64,000 bases of DNA from CAWCJL01 sp963795775 (lineage in GTDB: Bacteria > Acidobacteriota > Terriglobia > Terriglobales > Acidobacteriaceae), in assembly GCA_963795775.1 (NCBI GenBank), contig CAWCJL010000005.1, positions 372,001 to 436,000 of the forward strand, in the 5' to 3' direction. Under the pieces are notes generated by a model that saw only the letters and a list, made by a program, of their open reading frames with translations, had not been told where the DNA came from and made no database searches. The number at the start of each line of letters is the position of its first letter. Positions within the stretch are counted from its first letter, which is position 1. Position numbers and translations under genes: made by a program. Below are positions 46,214 through 55,376 of this stretch, one piece after another.

Positions 46214-47129
46214 CTAATATTGCGGGGACTGATCGTCTGGCTGGGGCTGTTGTCCCTGCTGCGCGTTTCGCATCTGCTGTAGCTGCTGCAGGAGCTGTTC
46301 CGGCGTCCTGGGGCCCGAGGCTCCGGGCGGATTGTTCTGCCGTTCCTGTTCTTGCTGCTGTTCCAGCACATCGCCGGGGCGGACCTCGTCTTCGGGCGGC
46401 GGCTCGGGATTGTCGTCGGAGTTGTCTTCCTCGGCATCCGGCGGAGGATTCGGGGTGCTCGGCGCAGGCGAAGAGTTCGCCGCTGCCGCCGTCTTCGGCG
46501 TGAGCACAAGTTGGCGTGGCGCGCCGTTCGCGAGGTCGCCCACCATCATGATGTTGTACGGTGTGCCATCGAGCAGGCTGATCAGCACATCGCGCGGATT
46601 GCCCGGGCCGAAGCTGCCGAACACACGCTCATCTCCGGACAGCCCTTCAAGCTGCATACCCGTCTTGCTCGAAACCTGCTTTAGGATCTGCGCCAGGCTG
46701 GAATTGTGGGCCGTGACGGAAAGCGTGCCGGACTGCTCGATCACCGTTGCCGGTGAGGGCGGCTGATCGAGCATGTTGGGCGGAGTCTCGGGAGCAGCCG
46801 GAGCCGTAGCGGAAGCTGCAGCGTTCCCTGGAGCTGCCGGCGTGGCAGAAGAAACGACCGGGCTGGGCTTCTGACCAGGTGCGGTCTGTGCCGGGGCCAT
46901 CTGCCCAGGTGTGGTCGGCTGCGGTGCGGGGACGGCAGCGCCGGGCTGCGACGCGGTTTGCGCTTGAGGCTGAGCGGCGGCCTGGGCGAAGGCAATAGCC
47001 GGAGATAGCAGGAGAGCGCCCGGAACAAAGCCAAGCATGGCGAGGGCTAGACGGAGCGGGCGAAGATTCGCTCCGGTGCCTTCTGCCACTCGAGCCTGGT
47101 TCTTGGGCTGTGTGCCTTCCATATCCATA
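46214..47129 (-). CDS. exported STN-domain protein (secretin/TonB N-terminal type)
   Basis: The start at 47129 (MDMEGTQPKNQARVAEG) precedes a signal-like hydrophobic segment (about 27-48, ALAMLGFVPGALLLSPAIAFA). A long Ala/Gln/Pro-rich linker (about 50-135) leads to a compact beta domain at about 145-225: TLSVTAHNSSLAQILKQVSS, GMQLEGLSGDERVFGSFG, PRDVLISLLDGTPYNIMMV. This is the STN/secretin-N fold found in TonB-dependent receptors and secretins. The C-terminus is Pro/Glu then Gln-rich (QQQEQERQNN). No secretin barrel or TonB receptor is attached, so it may be an adaptor. Divergent from the next gene by 114 bases. Confidence 0.75.
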
Positions 47130-47243
47130 TAGACGGATTCGCGGGCGCCCCGCTCTCTCCTTCTCCTGAAAACTTCCGGTTTTTGCGCTACCTGCCGGCT
47201 TTGTGATGAAGTAGGGTAAGTGTTCTTCCGCTCGGCCTCGCCT

Positions 47244-48270
47244 ATGATTTTACAGCGCTTTCGATGGCTCACGCTGGTACCGGCAGTCATTTTGGCCATG
47301 CACGCGGGTACCGGTTGGGCGGTCACCTGTGTTACCCAGGCGCAGATGCCCCCTTCCCAGCGCATGCTGATCGTGGATGCGGCGCGGCAGCTCGCGGGAA
47401 AGGTGCAGGCGGGCGATGTGGCCGGGGTGAAGGCTGCAACCATTCCGGCGGTCGCGGCCAGCTTCAATGGTATCGGGCAGGCTGTCCAGGCGCTCGCGCC
47501 GTTAGTCCAGGGCGCCACGATCACGGTGGATGCCGTGTACCTGCTGGATGCGAGCGCGTCCGGCACAGCGGCTCCGGGGAGTGCCGGCGCTCCAGCCAGC
47601 GCCCGAAGTTCCCACCGAATTCTTCTGCGGCAGCGCCGATGCTGGAACTCACGCGACTTTCACGATCCCGCAACTGCCGCCGGGCCGCTACGCCTTTGCG
47701 CTGGTGCATGCGACCGGCGTTGCCAAGCCGCAGGCCATCTCCATGCTGCTGGAGCAGAATGGACCGTGGCAACTGGCCGGCTTTTTCCCCAAGCCTCTTA
47801 CCGAGGCGGGGCATGATGGTCTGTGGTACTGGACGCAGGCTCGGACGTTTGCCGCGCACAAGCAGCGCTGGAATGCCTACCTCTACTACACCACCGCTGC
47901 CTACCTGTTGCGGCCGGTAAACTTCCTGACCACGGGGAATTTGGAGAAGCTGCTGGAAGAGCAGGAATCCGTGAAGCCGGCAGGGCTGCCCGGAGCCGCA
48001 CCCATGGTGGTGGCGGCTGGCGGACAGAGCTACTCCATTACAAGTTTTCGGACAGACGATGCGTTCGGCGGTCTCGACCTGGTGGTCCATTACAAGGTTG
48101 CCGATAACAGCGATTTGCCGGCGGCACGCGCCCGCACGGTGGCGCTGATGCAGGCATTGCTGGCGCAGCATCCCGAATTGCGCGATGGCTTCCACGGGTT
48201 GTGGGTGTTCGCCGATGCTCCGAGCGGGACCCCATTCGCGCTGGAACTTCCCATGGCACAGATCCACTGA
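47244..48270 (+). pseudogene. exported protein of unknown function, disrupted by a frameshift
   Basis: The first part (from ATG 47244) encodes a signal peptide (FRWLTLVPAVILAMHAGTGWA) and a helical domain (MLIVDAARQLAGKVQAGDVAG, IGQAVQALAPLVQGATITVD) up to AAPGSAGAPASA. Near 47600 the reading continues only in the +1 phase, giving APEVPTEFFCGSADAGTHAT then FTIPQLPPGRYAFALVHATG and a C-terminal domain to 48270. Joined, the two parts make about 341 residues with smooth composition, so one extra base in the GCGCTCCAGCCAGCGCCC run is the simplest explanation, either a real mutation or a sequencing indel. Function unknown. Confidence 0.7.
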
Positions 48271-48357
48271 TGCAGTTGCGCCAACGCGTGCGCTGCATGC
48301 AGCGTTGTGTTTGCCTGCAGGCGACGAGCATCGTAGAGAAGGTGATTCAGGTTTCGC

Positions 48358-49011
48358 ATGAAGCAGACCGAGAAGTCGTTATCGCAAGTGATCGAAACGC
48401 GCCGGGCCACGCCCAGCTTCGACAGCAGCATCCCCGTGCCGGACGCGGACCTGCTAAAAATTCTGCGCGCCGGTTTGGAAGCGCCGAGCGGCTACAACAT
48501 GCAGCCCTGGCGCTTTGTCGTGGTGCGCTCCTCGGAGCAGAAGCGGCGGCTGCGCGCGGCCTGCTACAACCAGCCGAAGGTGGAAGAAGCGCCGTTGCTG
48601 CTGGTGGCCTGCGGCGATGCTGATGGCTGGCGCAATGGCGATCTGGAAGAGATGTTGCGGCTAGGCCGCGAAGGCGGCATGCCGGAGAATTACGCGGAGC
48701 AGGCCAAGGCGACGATTCCCCAATACCTTTCGAATCATCCCAACCTGCCCGTTTGGCTGAACCGCCAGGTCATGATCGCCTTTACGCACATGATGCTCAT
48801 GGCGGAAGTGCTCGGCTACGACACGGCTCCGATGGAAGGTTTCGAGCAGGAGAAGGTGCACGAGGTGCTCAAGCTGCCGCTCAGTTACGAGGTGGTTGCG
48901 CTGCTGGCGATTGGGCATTCCAAGGGGACGGAGAAGTTCCACGGCGGCCGCTTTTCCATGTCGCGCACCGTCTTTACGGAAGAGTACGGCAAGCCGCTCC
49001 GGCAGGAGTAG
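48358..49011 (+). CDS. nitroreductase-family FMN protein
   Basis: A 217-residue flavin reductase-type protein. The N-terminal FMN-phosphate motif is VIETRRATPSFDSS, then LKILRAGLEAPSGYNMQPWRF, the usual nitroreductase SxxxxQPWxF region. LPVWLNRQVMIAFTHMMLMAEVLGYDTAPMEGF forms the dimer-interface helix and the following FMN loop. C-terminal VVALLAIGHSKGTEKFHGGRF matches the GYP/IG-type ending. Acts on nitroaromatics, quinones or other electrophiles using NAD(P)H; the true substrate is unknown. AGGTTTCGC upstream gives a weak ribosome site. Confidence 0.88.
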   Translation: MKQTEKSLSQVIETRRATPSFDSSIPVPDADLLKILRAGLEAPSGYNMQPWRFVVVRSSEQKRRLRAACYNQPKVEEAPLLLVACGDADGWRNGDLEEMLRLGREGGMPENYAEQAKATIPQYLSNHPNLPVWLNRQVMIAFTHMMLMAEVLGYDTAPMEGFEQEKVHEVLKLPLSYEVVALLAIGHSKGTEKFHGGRFSMSRTVFTEEYGKPLRQE

Positions 49012-49047
49012 GCGATCTCTGTGAATTCGCCAGCGTAGAAGAGGGAT

Positions 49048-49518
49048 ATGGAAAGGCAGTTTCCCGAAGCTCCGATTATCGGCGTCGGCGCGGTGGTCAT
49101 CGAAGAGGACAGGGTGCTGCTGGTGCGACGCGGGCAGGAGCCGCTCCAAGGGCACTGGTCGCTGCCGGGCGGTGCGCTGGAGTTAGGCGAGCGGTTGCAG
49201 GAAGGCGTCGCTCGCGAGGTGCAGGAAGAGACCGGTCTGCATGTGGAGCCGCTGGAAGTGATCGAAGTCTTCGACCACATTGCCCGCGAGGAGGATTCGC
49301 CACGCGTGCGTTTTCACTATGTACTGATTGATTATCTTTGCCGTCCTGCAGGCGGCGAGCTCTGCTGCGCGAGCGATGCCACCGAAGTGCATTGGGCCAC
49401 CAGATCGGAGTTGCGCGAGGGAAGTGAATTTGCCGTGCTGCCGTTTACGCTGGCGGTAATCGAAAAAGGCTTTGCGCGGTTCGCCGAGTTGACCGGCGCC
49501 GCCGAGGCCTCTAGTTGA
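49048..49518 (+). CDS. NUDIX hydrolase (MutT-like)
   Basis: A 156-residue protein with a complete Nudix box GX5EX7REUXEEXGU: GGALELGERLQEGVAREVQE then ETGL. Residues about 7-25 (IIGVGAVVIEEDRVLLVRRG) and the box form the usual beta-grasp core. The most likely substrate class is ADP-ribose or a related nucleoside-diphosphate derivative, but that is a guess from general resemblance. The stop overlaps the start of the next gene by 4 bases (TTGA). Confidence 0.92.
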   Translation: MERQFPEAPIIGVGAVVIEEDRVLLVRRGQEPLQGHWSLPGGALELGERLQEGVAREVQEETGLHVEPLEVIEVFDHIAREEDSPRVRFHYVLIDYLCRPAGGELCCASDATEVHWATRSELREGSEFAVLPFTLAVIEKGFARFAELTGAAEASS

Positions 49519-50543
49519 CCCGCCGCAAGGCGCGACCGGCTCCGGTAAGGCCGCCAGCCAGTGCGCGGCCGCTGCGCAGGGATGTGCAGATTGGTCTCCG
49601 GGTTTACGGATACGTGCTGCTTGTGTTGCTGGTGTTGGCGGCCCTCGGCAGCACGATCGTGTGGATGCGCCCGCTCACGGTGCTCTCGCAGATCACCCGG
49701 GTGCGGCTCGGCCTCAAGGGTTTCCACGGCGAAGAAGTGGTGCTGAACGGCCATCGGATTCATTACTTCGAGGGCGGCAGTGGCCCCACTGTTCTGCTGG
49801 TGCATGGACTAGGCGGGAAAGCGGAGGACTGGGCCAACCTGATGCCGCAGCTTTCGAGTGCCGGGTTCCACGTGTATGCCATCGATCTGCTGGGCTACGG
49901 GCGGTCGGAGAAACCGGCGGATGCCAGCTATTCCGTGCCGCAGGAGGCGGGCATGGTGGAGGCGTTCCTCGCCCGTCGCGACCTGCACGACGTAGCGCTT
50001 GCCGGCTGGTCCATGGGTGGCTGGGTGGCGGCGCGTGTGGCGCTCGATCAACCGCAGCGAATCTCGAAGCTGATGCTGTTCGACGCCGCGGGAGTCAGAC
50101 TGACGCCGACCTTTAATCCGCGCGACTTCACGCCCGGCACGCCCGAAGGGCTGCAGAAGCTGTATGCGATGCTGATGCCGGGCCCGTCGCACCTGCCGGA
50201 CTTCCTGGTGCGCGACATGCTGCGTCGTGGCCGGCAGAATAGTTGGGTGGTGCAGCGGAGCGTGCAGTCCATGTTTACCGGCGCGGCCCTGCTGGATACG
50301 CAACTGGGGCAGCTCACCATGCCCGTGCTGATTGTGTGGGGCAAGCAGGATCACCTGCTGCCGCTAAGCATGGGCGTGGCCATGCATACGGAAATCCCGC
50401 AATCGGTGCTGGAGGTCTATGACGGCTGCGGCCACTTGGCGCCGGGGCAATGCGCCGACCGCATCGGGCCCAGGGTGGTGAACTTCCTGCGAGGCCAGGG
50501 CGAGACACCGGGCGCCACTATCGAGATTCCTGCAGCACATTGA
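49515..50543 (+). CDS. membrane-anchored alpha/beta hydrolase
   Basis: A 342-residue hydrolase from a TTG overlapping the NUDIX stop. Residues about 27-50 are a membrane anchor (IGLRVYGYVLLVLLVLAALG). The catalytic triad is Ser166 in the nucleophile elbow GWSMGG, Asp279 in VLIVWGKQDHLLPL and His307 in YDGCGHLAPGQ. The oxyanion region is LLVHGLGG. The anchor directs the domain to the periplasmic side or holds it at the membrane; the orientation is not certain. The substrate is unknown. It is translationally coupled to the NUDIX gene. Confidence 0.88.
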   Translation: MTRRKARPAPVRPPASARPLRRDVQIGLRVYGYVLLVLLVLAALGSTIVWMRPLTVLSQITRVRLGLKGFHGEEVVLNGHRIHYFEGGSGPTVLLVHGLGGKAEDWANLMPQLSSAGFHVYAIDLLGYGRSEKPADASYSVPQEAGMVEAFLARRDLHDVALAGWSMGGWVAARVALDQPQRISKLMLFDAAGVRLTPTFNPRDFTPGTPEGLQKLYAMLMPGPSHLPDFLVRDMLRRGRQNSWVVQRSVQSMFTGAALLDTQLGQLTMPVLIVWGKQDHLLPLSMGVAMHTEIPQSVLEVYDGCGHLAPGQCADRIGPRVVNFLRGQGETPGATIEIPAAH

Positions 50544-50594
50544 AGCGGGTTTGCACTGCGGCGCGGGGCTGCGATCCGCAGTGCACGAACTGTT

Positions 50595-51200
50595 CTAATC
50601 CGGTTTCCAGATGTAAGCCCCCGGCTGCGAGAGCCCTATGTGCGCCAGCACGCGGTGCGCGAAGTTGCGCGCCAGCTCTTCCGTGCCGGTAGGGTGATTG
50701 TAAAAGGTGGGAATGGCCGGGAAGATGGTCGCTCCGGCTTCTGCTGCGCTCGCCATGTTACGGATGTGGATGAGACTAAAGGGTGTCTCACGCACACAGA
50801 GCACCAAGGGTCGGCGCTCCTTAAGGCATACATCGGCGGCGCGCTCGATCAGGTTGGAAGCGAGGCCGTGCGCAATGCCCGCCAGCGTGCCCATGCTGCA
50901 AGGCAGCACGACCATGGCGGCCGCAGGATAGCTGCCGCTGGCGATGTTGGCGCCGATATCGTTTTCACCGAGCAGACGGATCTTGTCGCTGGCATGACCG
51001 AGCAGCTTTTCTACCAACGCATGGCGTCCGCTGAAGCCGAGTTCTTCCGCCATCACGCGCAGGGAGTTTTCTGAAGCAACCAGGTTCACGGCAGCGACGC
51101 GGGTGTCGCGGTCGAGGGCGAGCAGAAGCTGCTGGGCGAGCACGGTGCCGCTCGCGCCGGTAATAGCGACCGTGAGGTTCAGGCCCGACACCGCGAGCAT
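50595..51200 (-). CDS. ubiX: flavin prenyltransferase UbiX
   Basis: UbiX attaches dimethylallyl phosphate to FMN to make the prenylated FMN cofactor of UbiD-type decarboxylases. The N-terminus has the flavin-binding VAITGASGTVLAQQLLLAL; further conserved regions are GSYPAAAMVVLPCSMGTLAG, the loop IAHGLASNLIERAADVCLKE, and RRPLVLCVRETPFSLIHIRNM (dimethylallyl-phosphate pocket). At 201 residues the length is normal. The ATG lies 3 bases after the purB stop, so the two are coupled. A ubiD partner is not in the window. Confidence 0.94.
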   Translation of the reverse strand: MLAVSGLNLTVAITGASGTVLAQQLLLALDRDTRVAAVNLVASENSLRVMAEELGFSGRHALVEKLLGHASDKIRLLGENDIGANIASGSYPAAAMVVLPCSMGTLAGIAHGLASNLIERAADVCLKERRPLVLCVRETPFSLIHIRNMASAAEAGATIFPAIPTFYNHPTGTEELARNFAHRVLAHIGLSQPGAYIWKPD

Positions 51201-51203
51201 GCC

Positions 51204-52499
51204 TCAGGCTCCCAGTACGCGGGTAAAGATGGCGTCCACGTTGCCGAGTTGGCGGCGGAGGTCAAAGCTGCGCTGAAGCTGCTCGGGGGAGAGGCGCGCG
51301 GTGATCGCGGGATCGGCCGCGATCTCGTCGCGGAAGACGCGGTCTTCGCGCCAGGCGCGCATGGCGTGCCCCTGGACCAGGCGGTACGCCTCTTCACGCG
51401 ACATGCCCGACTCGGCAAGATCCAGCAGAAGCTGCCCGGAAAAGATGAGGCCGCCCGTGCTTTCAAGATTGCGCAGCATGCGCTGCGGCGAGACCAGTAG
51501 CTGATCAATCAGCGCGGTGGTCTTGGCGAGCAGGTAGTCGGCGAGGATGGTGGAGTCGGGGAAGATGACGCGCTCGACCGACGAGTGTGAGATATCGCGC
51601 TCATGCCAGAGTGCGATGTCTTCCAGCGCAGCCTGCGCATTGCCGCGGACCACGCGGGCCAGGCCGCTGATCTGCTCCGAGGTGATGGGGTTGCGCTTGT
51701 GCGGCATGGCGGAGGAGCCCTTCTGCTTCTCCGAAAAGAACTCCTCGGCTTCGCGCACTTCCGTGCGCTGCAGATGTCGAATCTCGGTGGCGATCTTGTC
51801 CAGCGTGGAGACGAGCACCGCGAGCGTCGCGATATACGCGGCATGGCGGTCGCGCTGGATCACCTGGGTGGCGATGGGGGCAGGCTTGAGTCCGAGCTTT
51901 TCGCAGATGCGCTCTTCGTGCTGCGGCTTGAGATGGCCGAAGGTGCCGACCGCACCCGACAACTTGCCCACGCGCATGTCTTCAGCGGCGATATCGAAGC
52001 GGCGGAGATTGCGTTCGGTCTCGGCATACCAGTTCAGCAATTTCAGGCCGAAGGTCGTGGGCTCGGCGTGGATACCATGCGTTCGTCCGATGGTGGGCGT
52101 GTGCTTGAACTCCAGGGCGCGGCGTTTAAGTACGACGAGCAGCGCGACCAGATCTTCCCGCAGCAGGGCAGAGGCGGCCTGGATCTGCAAGGCCTGCGCA
52201 GTGTCCACAATGTCGTTGGAGGTGAGACCGTAGTGTAGCCAGCGCGATTCCGGCCCGATCTTCTCGGCAACGGCGGTGGTGAAGGCAATGACGTCATGCT
52301 TGACCTCGGCCTCGATCTCTGCGATCCGTGCGAGATCGAAATCGCCGCGGTCCCGGATCGCGCGCACGGCCTCGGCGGGAACGATGCCGTCTTCGGCAAG
52401 TGTTTCCGACGCGGCAATTTCCACGCGGAGCCACATGCGGTACTTGTTCTCATCACTCCAGATGCGGCCCATCGCGGGGCGGGTATAGCGTGCGATCAA
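51204..52499 (-). CDS. purB: adenylosuccinate lyase PurB
   Basis: PurB cleaves SAICAR and adenylosuccinate in purine synthesis, releasing fumarate. It carries the fumarase/aspartase-superfamily signature GSSAMPHKRNPITSEQ with the catalytic Ser, and the earlier regions THGIHAEPTTFGLKLLNWYA and GYTLHYGLTSND-type LHYGLTSNDIVDTAQ. At 431 residues the length is normal. The ATG at 52499 opens MIARYTRPAMGRIWSDENKY, the family N-terminus. It is followed by ubiX after 3 bases. Divergent from the DUF2007 gene. Confidence 0.96.
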   Translation of the reverse strand: MIARYTRPAMGRIWSDENKYRMWLRVEIAASETLAEDGIVPAEAVRAIRDRGDFDLARIAEIEAEVKHDVIAFTTAVAEKIGPESRWLHYGLTSNDIVDTAQALQIQAASALLREDLVALLVVLKRRALEFKHTPTIGRTHGIHAEPTTFGLKLLNWYAETERNLRRFDIAAEDMRVGKLSGAVGTFGHLKPQHEERICEKLGLKPAPIATQVIQRDRHAAYIATLAVLVSTLDKIATEIRHLQRTEVREAEEFFSEKQKGSSAMPHKRNPITSEQISGLARVVRGNAQAALEDIALWHERDISHSSVERVIFPDSTILADYLLAKTTALIDQLLVSPQRMLRNLESTGGLIFSGQLLLDLAESGMSREEAYRLVQGHAMRAWREDRVFRDEIAADPAITARLSPEQLQRSFDLRRQLGNVDAIFTRVLGA

Positions 52500-52618
52500 C
52501 GGAACCTCCGGAACCCGATTGGCTGCGCGGGACTCCCTATTCTACCGTTGCGCATCTTATCGGGAGTTGAAGCGCCGGAGCGCGGCAGGGAAGCTGCGGG
52601 GCGCCTTGGGAGGCATCG

Positions 52619-52867
52619 ATGGCGGAAGAAGCAGTAGAGCTGGTTACGATAGAGCGCTACACGGACACCTTGTTGGCGGAGCTGGCGAAGAGCCGCCTGG
52701 ATTCTGCGGGGATCACCAGCTTCCTGGTGGGGGAAAATGCGTCGCGCCTGTATGGCAATGGTCTGGACGGACTCCAGTTGCAGGTGAGTCCGGCCGACGA
52801 GGAAGATGCACGGGCGATTCTGAACGATCCGGGCCCAGCGGATGGAGACGTGGTCAGCGTATCGTAG
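52619..52867 (+). CDS. DUF2007 protein
   Basis: An 82-residue protein with the DUF2007 pattern: VTIERYTDTLLAELAKSRLD then SAGITSFLVGENASRLYG and LQLQVSPADEEDARAIL, the fold of a putative signal-transducing or binding domain (also called DUF2007-type ferredoxin-like) with unknown ligand. It stands alone between purB and the MarR-ClC operon. A ribosome site is only weakly visible (GGGAGG at 52605). Confidence 0.8.
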   Translation: MAEEAVELVTIERYTDTLLAELAKSRLDSAGITSFLVGENASRLYGNGLDGLQLQVSPADEEDARAILNDPGPADGDVVSVS

Positions 52868-52917
52868 GTGCGGATGGGGCGGTGCCAACATGGGAAGCGG
52901 ATGCGCGCGGCCGGAAC

Positions 52918-52946
52918 ATATCGTAAGACATATCGTGATACGATAT
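52918..52946. promoter_or_regulatory. MarR operator with palindrome and extra half site
   Basis: ATATCGT-GAT-ACGATAT (52930-52946) is a perfect 7-bp-arm palindrome directly before the MarR ATG. A third ATATCGT half site lies 12 bases upstream at 52918-52924. This AT-rich cluster most likely binds the encoded MarR protein and autoregulates the marR-clc operon. Confidence 0.72.
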
Positions 52947-52951
52947 AACTC

Positions 52952-53443
52952 ATGGGTGTGCCGATGTCTGTTTCAGCGCAGACCGCCGATAGCGAGAAGC
53001 GCCGCGCCGACAGGAAACTTTCCGCCTCGGAGTTTCATCGCCTGGCTGAGTTCCGCTTTCAGCTCCGCCGCTTTCTTCACTTCAGCCAGCAGGCGGCAGA
53101 GGAGGCCGGGCTGCGGGCACAGCAGCACCAGTTGCTGCTTACCGTTTGCGGCATGCCGGAGGGCGTGGGCCCGACGATCGCAAATGTTGCTGCGCGCATG
53201 TTGCTGAAGCACAACAGCACGGTGGAACTGGTGGACCGCACGATTGAACAAGGTCTGCTGCGCCGCGTGCACGATCCCATCGATCATCGGCGTGTCTACC
53301 TGCGCCTTACCGCGGCCGGCGACCGACTGCTCCACTCCCTTTCCAGCTATCATCTGGAAGAGCTGGAGCGGACCGGACCGGAGTTGATCCGCTCCTTGCG
53401 CGGCGTGCTGGGCACGGCGCGCAAATCCGAGGCAAAAGCATGA
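52952..53443 (+). CDS. MarR family transcriptional regulator (2)
   Basis: A 163-residue winged-helix regulator. Dimerisation helices (FHRLAEFRFQLRRFLHFSQQA) precede the DNA-binding part: LRAQQHQLLLTVCGMPEG, recognition helix TIANVAARMLLKHNSTVELVD, wing LLRRVHDPIDHRRVYLRLT. The start at 52952 follows a palindromic operator, and the stop overlaps the ClC gene by 4 bases (ATGA), so the two are one operon and the channel is the likely regulatory target. The inducer is unknown. Confidence 0.9.
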   Translation: MGVPMSVSAQTADSEKRRADRKLSASEFHRLAEFRFQLRRFLHFSQQAAEEAGLRAQQHQLLLTVCGMPEGVGPTIANVAARMLLKHNSTVELVDRTIEQGLLRRVHDPIDHRRVYLRLTAAGDRLLHSLSSYHLEELERTGPELIRSLRGVLGTARKSEAKA

Positions 53444-55308
53444 TCGAGGCGGGCGGGAAAATAGGCAGCCACGCTGCATCGCAGTTGCGCGATTTTACGG
53501 CGGACTCGCGCATGCTGCTGCTAAGCGCGCTCGCCCTGTTCCTGGGCGCGGCCGGCAGCGTGCTGGCCTGGGCGCTGCTGCACCTGATCTACGGTGCTAC
53601 CAACCTCTTTTACTTCCAGCGGCTTAGTTGGGCATATGTGCGGCCTTCGCAGAACCATCTCGGTGCCATCGCCATTGCCATTCCGGTCATCGGCGGTCTG
53701 ATCGTCGGCGTGATGGCGCGCTACGGGTCGGACAAGATCCGCGGGCACGGCATGCCGGAGGCGATCGAGGCCATCCTGATCAATGGCGCGAAAATCAACC
53801 CGAATGTAGCCGTCCTGAAGCCGCTGTCGGCGGCGATTGCCATCGGGTCCGGCGGACCGTTCGGCGCGGAAGGCCCGATCATTATGACGGCGGGTTCTGT
53901 GGGCTCGCTCATCGGCCAGATGTTCCGGTTGAGCGACGCAGAACGCACAACGCTGCTGGTTGCAGGCGCGGCCGCGGGCATGTCCGCCACCTTCGCCACG
54001 CCGCTCGCCGCCATCTTGCTGGCCGTGGAGCTGCTGCTTTTCGAGTGGAGACCGCGCAGCCTGGTGCCGGTAGCGGTCGCAAGTACGGCAGCCGGAACCT
54101 TGCGCCGGCTGCTGCTGGGCCCCGGGCCGCTCTTTCACATGACGCCGATGCAGAACGCCGTCTCCGCCAATGCGGTGTTTGCGGCGCTGGCCGTGGGCGC
54201 GTTTGCGGGGGTGCTCGCGCTGCTGCTCAGCCGCGCGGTCTACGCGAGTGAAGACCTTTTCGAACACATTCCGATTCACTGGATGTGGTGGCCCGCGATC
54301 GGCGGGCTGGTGATCGGCATCGGCGGCTGGATCTTTCCGCAGGCGCTGGGCACCGGGTATGACGTGATTGGCGCTTTTGTCGGAGGGAATCTGGCCTGGG
54401 GCATGATCGCCGGGGTGCTCATCGTGAAGAGCATCATCTGGTCATTCTCGCTCGGCTCGGGAACCTCGGGCGGCATTCTTGCGCCGTTGCTGATGATTGG
54501 CGGCGCGCTGGGTGCGGCGTGCACGGATGTGTTGCCCGCGATTCAGCCCGGAGCGTGGCCGCTGATTGGGATGGCGGCGGTGCTGGCCGGAGCCATCGGC
54601 TGCCCGCTGACAGCCGCGGTGATGAGCGTCGAGTTGACGCACAACTACGGTCTGCTGATTCCGCTGCTTTCCGCAGCCGTTGCGGCGCATGCGCTCACGG
54701 TCTTGCTGCAGCGCCGATCGATCCTGACGGAACGCCTGAGCCGCCGCGGGTATCACCTCAGCCGCGAGTACGGCGTGGATCCGCTGGAAGGCATGATGGT
54801 CGCGCAGGCGATGCGCACCGGCGTCGTCGTGCTTCCGCCAGACGCAAGCCCCGCCCAGGTGCGGCAGTGGGTGGGTTCGGCGCGCGAACTGCGGCAGGCC
54901 GAAGAGGCTTCCGGGGCCACCAAGCAGAAGGGGCAGCGGCTCTATCCCGTGGTTGGCCCGAATACCGAGTTGCTGGGCGTGATCACGCGCAAGGAACTCC
55001 GTGCGTTTGCCGAGTCCGGCAGCAAGCACGCTTCCGCGCTGCCTTACCATTCCGCGAAGGCGGCGTATGCGGATGAGACGCTGCGCCAACTGGCTGAGCG
55101 CATGGCTTCGGAGCACATCTACGCCATGCCGGTAGTAGAGCGGGGTAGCGGACGACTGTTGGGTTTAATTCGCCTGCAGGACCTGCTGACCGCGCGTGTG
55201 CGCTCGTACGATCGCGAAACCAAGCTGCAGCGGGTCCGCCGCCTGCGCATGCCGTTCCGCAGAGCGCTCGTCGAAAACGAGATCGACTCCTCCGTGAGTG
55301 TTACGTAA
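53440..55308 (+). CDS. ClC-family chloride channel or H+/Cl- antiporter with CBS domains
   Basis: A 622-residue membrane protein of the ClC family. Selectivity-region motifs are GHGMPEA (about 102-108) for the GSGIP position, GSGGPFGAEGPIIM with the gating glutamate Glu144 (the E. coli Glu148 position), and GSGTSGGILAPLLMIGGALG. Ten or more hydrophobic helices run to residue about 430, and a C-terminal pair of CBS domains (about 455-600: GMMVAQAMRTGVVVLPPD, RQLAERMASEHIYAMPVVER) would sense adenine nucleotides. Coupling to MarR is unusual. Exchanger or channel mode cannot be decided. A short hairpin follows the stop. Confidence 0.9.
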   Translation: MIEAGGKIGSHAASQLRDFTADSRMLLLSALALFLGAAGSVLAWALLHLIYGATNLFYFQRLSWAYVRPSQNHLGAIAIAIPVIGGLIVGVMARYGSDKIRGHGMPEAIEAILINGAKINPNVAVLKPLSAAIAIGSGGPFGAEGPIIMTAGSVGSLIGQMFRLSDAERTTLLVAGAAAGMSATFATPLAAILLAVELLLFEWRPRSLVPVAVASTAAGTLRRLLLGPGPLFHMTPMQNAVSANAVFAALAVGAFAGVLALLLSRAVYASEDLFEHIPIHWMWWPAIGGLVIGIGGWIFPQALGTGYDVIGAFVGGNLAWGMIAGVLIVKSIIWSFSLGSGTSGGILAPLLMIGGALGAACTDVLPAIQPGAWPLIGMAAVLAGAIGCPLTAAVMSVELTHNYGLLIPLLSAAVAAHALTVLLQRRSILTERLSRRGYHLSREYGVDPLEGMMVAQAMRTGVVVLPPDASPAQVRQWVGSARELRQAEEASGATKQKGQRLYPVVGPNTELLGVITRKELRAFAESGSKHASALPYHSAKAAYADETLRQLAERMASEHIYAMPVVERGSGRLLGLIRLQDLLTARVRSYDRETKLQRVRRLRMPFRRALVENEIDSSVSVT

Positions 55309-55328
55309 GCGGGGTCGCCTGACCCCGC
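55309..55328 (+). terminator. short hairpin after ClC gene
   Basis: GCGGGGTC pairs with GACCCCGC around the loop GCCT immediately after the stop codon, followed by CAGCTTTG. The stem is strong but the T-run is poor. Confidence 0.55.
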
Positions 55329-55376
55329 CAGCTTTGCCCGGAGAACCGCCGTTAGACAACCAGTAGGCTGAGCAAT

